A DNA stretch of 64,000 nt from Paramacrobiotus metropolitanus (lineage: Eukaryota > Tardigrada > Eutardigrada > Parachela > Macrobiotidae), in assembly GCF_019649055.1 (NCBI RefSeq), contig NW_026570496.1:1-64000 (forward strand). The letters run 5' to 3'. Position 1 is the stretch's first letter. The number at the start of each line of letters is the position of its first letter. Of the stretch, positions 45,726 through 64,000 are shown piece by piece. A model generated the notes under the pieces. It was not told the origin of the DNA, did not search any database, and saw only the letters and a program-made list of their open reading frames with translations. A program made the position numbers and the translations under genes.

Positions 45726-48700
45726 CTGAAATTAGGTTAAACTGTGCTGTTTTGTTGTGAACGTCACAAAAGGGAAAGTAAAACCGAAAGTGAAAAGAAA
45801 AAGAAGTTTTCCGAAATTTACGTGATAAATAATGATATCACAGATTCACACGTACAGCTGATGACTCATGCATACTTCTCCACGAGCTGAGTTGCTCCGC
45901 CTTAATTTCGCAACAGCCAATCAAAGAGCAGACTGACGGTGAGTGTGCGATACTGAGCCGTCGCCTCAGCGTCAGCACTCAGCCGCATCACCTCAGCCCG
46001 TCGGTCATCAATCGATATCGGATTAATTGATAAGATCATCATCATCGCAATCTCCATAATTTGTCCAATTAACTGCCAAAAAATCCTGGAGTGCCCTATT
46101 CAGGACGGGGACAGTGCATCGCGAGACAACACATTCACCATGAAATCACATTGCACTTTATCGACGTGATCTGTTTTGCGCTGTACACGCAGTGGAATCG
46201 TTGTGTGTGCGTGGAAACATAGGAAAGTCTATACGGCTCATTTTCGGTAGTTGGTAGACTTGTTCCGTATCACAACGGCATTCATTTTCTCGGCTGCGCC
46301 ATTGAGCCGCATCTGTACACGCTGCCTGCACATCGTACTGTATTGCATTATGATTAGCTGCCGCCGCGCTTTAAGCGGTGTACTCATGCTGGGCTATGCA
46401 TTGTATTCGTAGCCTGCAATACGGCACACAGATAGTACACACTACACAGTGTACACACATCACACAACTGCTGCGGCTGGCTGCTTCACGGTTGGCGTTA
46501 TTGCAGCTGCACTCGATATCCATTTGGTAGAAAATCGTTTGTCGAAGGAGAAATTTACTTACTGCTGCTTGACTAAAACGGCTGCACTATACAGTATTGC
46601 ATGCCAGCAGCATCAACTTGCAAATGCCGTGATATAGCGAGAGCGAGCTGTAATGCAGGTTTTTCACAACTTGTCAACCGCGTATACTGGATGTGTGTTC
46701 TTGATTTGTGCATGATTATCCCAATTATCTATGGAATTTTTTATCAGCGGTAAGTGTAGTGATATGCGTAGGTGTGTTTATCGATTGATAGACGCCGGTG
46801 GCGATGGGTTTTTTGGGGGGGTTGGTATTGCACCTGATATGTGCGTTGGATACGGTGGTTGTGGAGAGTAGGGATGAGAGTCTAAGGTCATGCAGATGGC
46901 CTCGAAGTGTGTGGCCCCAGATGCGCGCTGGCCGGGCCAAAGTGTCGAGTCATCGCTGCCGCGCTCGTCACTGGTCTGTTTGTTCTGGCGGCATTCTTCG
47001 TTCCCGCGTTATATATAGCTTCGGCTTGCACGGGTCCTTGGTGGTGAAGTCAAGGTCAGGCGTGGTTTTGTGGTGGGGTGGTGTTTGTCTGGTGATTGTC
47101 GCGGCTTTTGTCAACACATGCTGAATTGGTCATTAAAAAATGTGGCGGTTGCCATGGCAACGATGGGCGGGCCGTGGCCGCCCGCCATTGGTGGGTGGGC
47201 GGAGCCGGCGCTCTGTCGCCGCAGTGCCTGTTTAATTACGTCACACTGACCGGCTGATTGATGACGAGATACCTGGGACACGGGTCCACAGTGGGGAAAA
47301 GGGACGCCATGTTGGTTGTGGTTCTTTGCGTGCGTTAGCGTGTCAGCGCTCTCTTGCTTGGAGACGATGATCAGCGCGTACTGTGCATAACCGACAAGCG
47401 GATAAAGTACAGCACAGCGCTGCGGCAGCTGCTGATGAATTTTGTGGGCTGCTGTGCGTACTGTGTGCGAGAAGGCAAATGCGTGCGCCAATGTTGTGAT
47501 GTACTACGTGTGTATTGTGCGGCTGGGCGCAGCGGCTAAAAGGAACATTAGCGAGTGGAAAGAAAATTGCAGCTAGATAGATCATACACTCACACACAAC
47601 TACTGGCTGCGCTGCGGCGTATACGCGTTTAGCGGCAGGCAGATAAATTTATTAGAATACCGCAGCCAGTGCACTGCGCCTCCTTACTCTGATTATTATC
47701 GGTTAGCGCGAGAAACGGCCCAGCGCATTTGGAGTGCGTGTATTGTATATCTTGTATATATGCGGGCTGGCTGCAGTGTCCTCGCTTTTGCAATTGCAAC
47801 AGTCGATCGTTAATTTGCAACGTGGGCGCCGCAACTACACTCTTGCGAGCTTGGAAGTTTGCCGAGCGGCCGCGGAAATGCGGCTTTATCGAGTTGTGTG
47901 TGTGTCAGTGTGTGTGTTCGGTGTTGGAGGGAAAAATGCAAACGGGGTCGTTCAACCTTGTTAGAGTGATTTACAGGCCAACATCAGTGTACGGTGCAAA
48001 CTGCAAAGTAGGGGCGATGATGTAAAGGCGCACGGAGGAAGATTGTGATGCAGCCGTGGATGATTGTTATTACGCTCGTAATTGAGATAGCAAAACAATG
48101 CCTCTGTCTGGGCCGTCTTGCCGCGTCTGTCTGGACAGTGTCGTTGCGGTCTGATGACGTCAGCAACGTGATGAGGACACGTGCTGGTTTTGGTGGTTTT
48201 GGCAGCGGTTGTATTGTATTGTTGGCGGCGGTGCTATGGCGGCTGTACGAGCGGGCTCAGAGCCAGAGAGAATGAATGGGTTGAAGGATTTCTATGAGAC
48301 GTACGTACGTCAGTGTACAGGGGCTTTACGTTTCGGGCTGATACCGTATATCTTGGGAAATTTAAAATTGATCGATTATGAATATGCCACTCACTAGGTC
48401 GATATTCTGGGATCTGAATTAATCCAAGAAATTAATTTCAATTTTCAATTACTCATTAAAGCATGTAAATCTTGCGGTTAATTAACTGTGCTATTAAAAA
48501 CAAAAATAAAATCATATAATGTTAAATGCGTTAAATTAGCCGGGTTTTATTGGAACGCGCGGGTGGAATTATTTTTTTTAATTTCTTACTTAAACGGCGA
48601 CCGTTAACTCATACGCAAAAAAATAAATCTGCAAGCAACAGCCGCGGCCAGTAAAAAGCCAATTTAAAGTGAGAAGTTGAGACTTGAGAACGTAATCAAC

Positions 48701-49414
48701 GTACGTCATCGGGTGACGTCACTTCGTCTGGTTGGCCTTCTCATTGTCGCGATTCGGGGAAATGTTGGTGTATCTGCAGCACAATTAATAATTAGCAATC
48801 ATCTTCCACTGGAAAATCAATACCGCCTTTTTAAATTATTCCCGCCACGGTGCCGTTGTTTCCAATGAGAATAAGCCAATTGTGTGTGTGAGTGGAGTTT
48901 GTGTGTGTGAAGGCAATTCAGAGTGAGTGGAATGCAACAGCGCTGAACGGGCAGGAAAAAATTGGCTGCCATGCCGTCTGTGTGTGTGCACTGTGTGTGT
49001 GATATGCCAATGGCCCAATGCCACAGCGCGCTAATAAATTAGAGAGATTTTTCCTCACGCTTGACAGAGGAACACTGGTTCGTTCCAGGCTCTCATTTAG
49101 CGTTGATTCCATGTCTTCCTGATTTGTATTTTCATTTATTTATCAACGAGTATCACGTTGACAGATTACAGTATAGAATAATTTATGATTAGCGTGGAAT
49201 AAGGGAATGAAGCGTTGATCGAATGATAGTACGTTGAGTGCATTGGCAGTTAGAATGCATCACTGTTCAAGGTCCTATGGTTTCTGTCGCGCGTTGGCCT
49301 GTTATCGTCGCTGATACACATCGCCATTCATCGGGGAATTGTTGGTGGATGGTTGAGTGGTGCAAGTGTTGGTTGCAGGATTGATTTGGACGTGAGGCGG
49401 TGGTGTGGTTGAGA
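45726..49414. promoter_or_regulatory. 3.7-kb divergent intergenic region (FBXW9-like / CHD)
   Basis: The two flanking genes point away from each other, so both promoters and untranslated first exons should be here. GCTGAG/CTCAGC words cluster at 45950-46005. TG-rich stretches occur at 47895-47930 and 48880-49010. No coding gene was supported; open frames near 47-48 kb lack any family motif. Confidence 0.45.

Positions 49415-64000
<14,586 letters not shown>

Noticed and set aside
46449-48397. Several short open frames between the FBXW9-like and CHD genes
   Set aside because: They start at weak or non-ATG codons and lack codon bias or motifs. More likely UTR or promoter DNA.

Overview
The window is animal nuclear DNA. 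It has many short spliced introns, about 55-90 % of each gene is in GC-rich exons, and the introns and spacers are AT-rich. Three genes have clear metazoan families: a CHD7/8/9-type chromodomain helicase, a RUNDC1 homologue and an F-box/WD40 (FBXW9-like) protein. The compact introns, the lineage-specific F-box family and the short spacers fit a small-genome invertebrate. A tardigrade is my best guess, but this is inference only and was not tested by any search. No rRNA, tRNA, CRISPR or bacterial operon structure was found.

Left part (1-32.8 kb): four spliced copies of one unusual gene family. Three are on + (57-3449, 8322-10519, 18097-20141) and one is on - (32772-28772). Each encodes about 580-610 aa: an N-terminal Tudor/Agenet-like barrel region, a central F-box split by a conserved intron, and a leucine-rich-like C-terminus. 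A chimeric pseudogene of the family lies at about 5.9-6.8 kb. Interspersed are decayed retrotransposon fragments, an inverted-repeat element carrying a Ulp1/C48-type protease remnant, MITEs, and a fossil of a sulfhydryl oxidase (QSOX). Between copies C and D, on -, lie a small secreted protein with a thyroglobulin-type-1-like pattern (21110-21656), the RUNDC1 homologue (22077-26676, 13 coding exons) and possible exons of a membrane protein near 27 kb.

Middle (32.8-41.3 kb): gene-poor. It is built largely of inverted-repeat elements (33.2, 35.1-35.8, 36.9-37.7 kb), a broken retrotransposon ORF1-like gene and a second QSOX fossil. An unrecognised spliced gene follows at 41.3-42.4 kb.

Right part (43.3-64 kb): the FBXW9-like gene (-) and the CHD7/8/9-like gene (+) are divergent, separated by about 3.7 kb that probably holds both promoters and 5' UTR exons. 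The CHD gene has 19 recognisable exons and runs off the window.

Functional links are loose. Five genes (four family members and the FBXW9-like gene) are predicted SCF ubiquitin-ligase adaptors, and the CHD gene is a nucleosome remodeller. Single-base reading-frame breaks recur at homopolymer runs (50.8, 51.15, 51.26, 52.0, 41.44 and 10.51 kb), so some apparent frameshifts may be assembly errors. Splice-site coordinates were derived by eye and may be off by a base or two.
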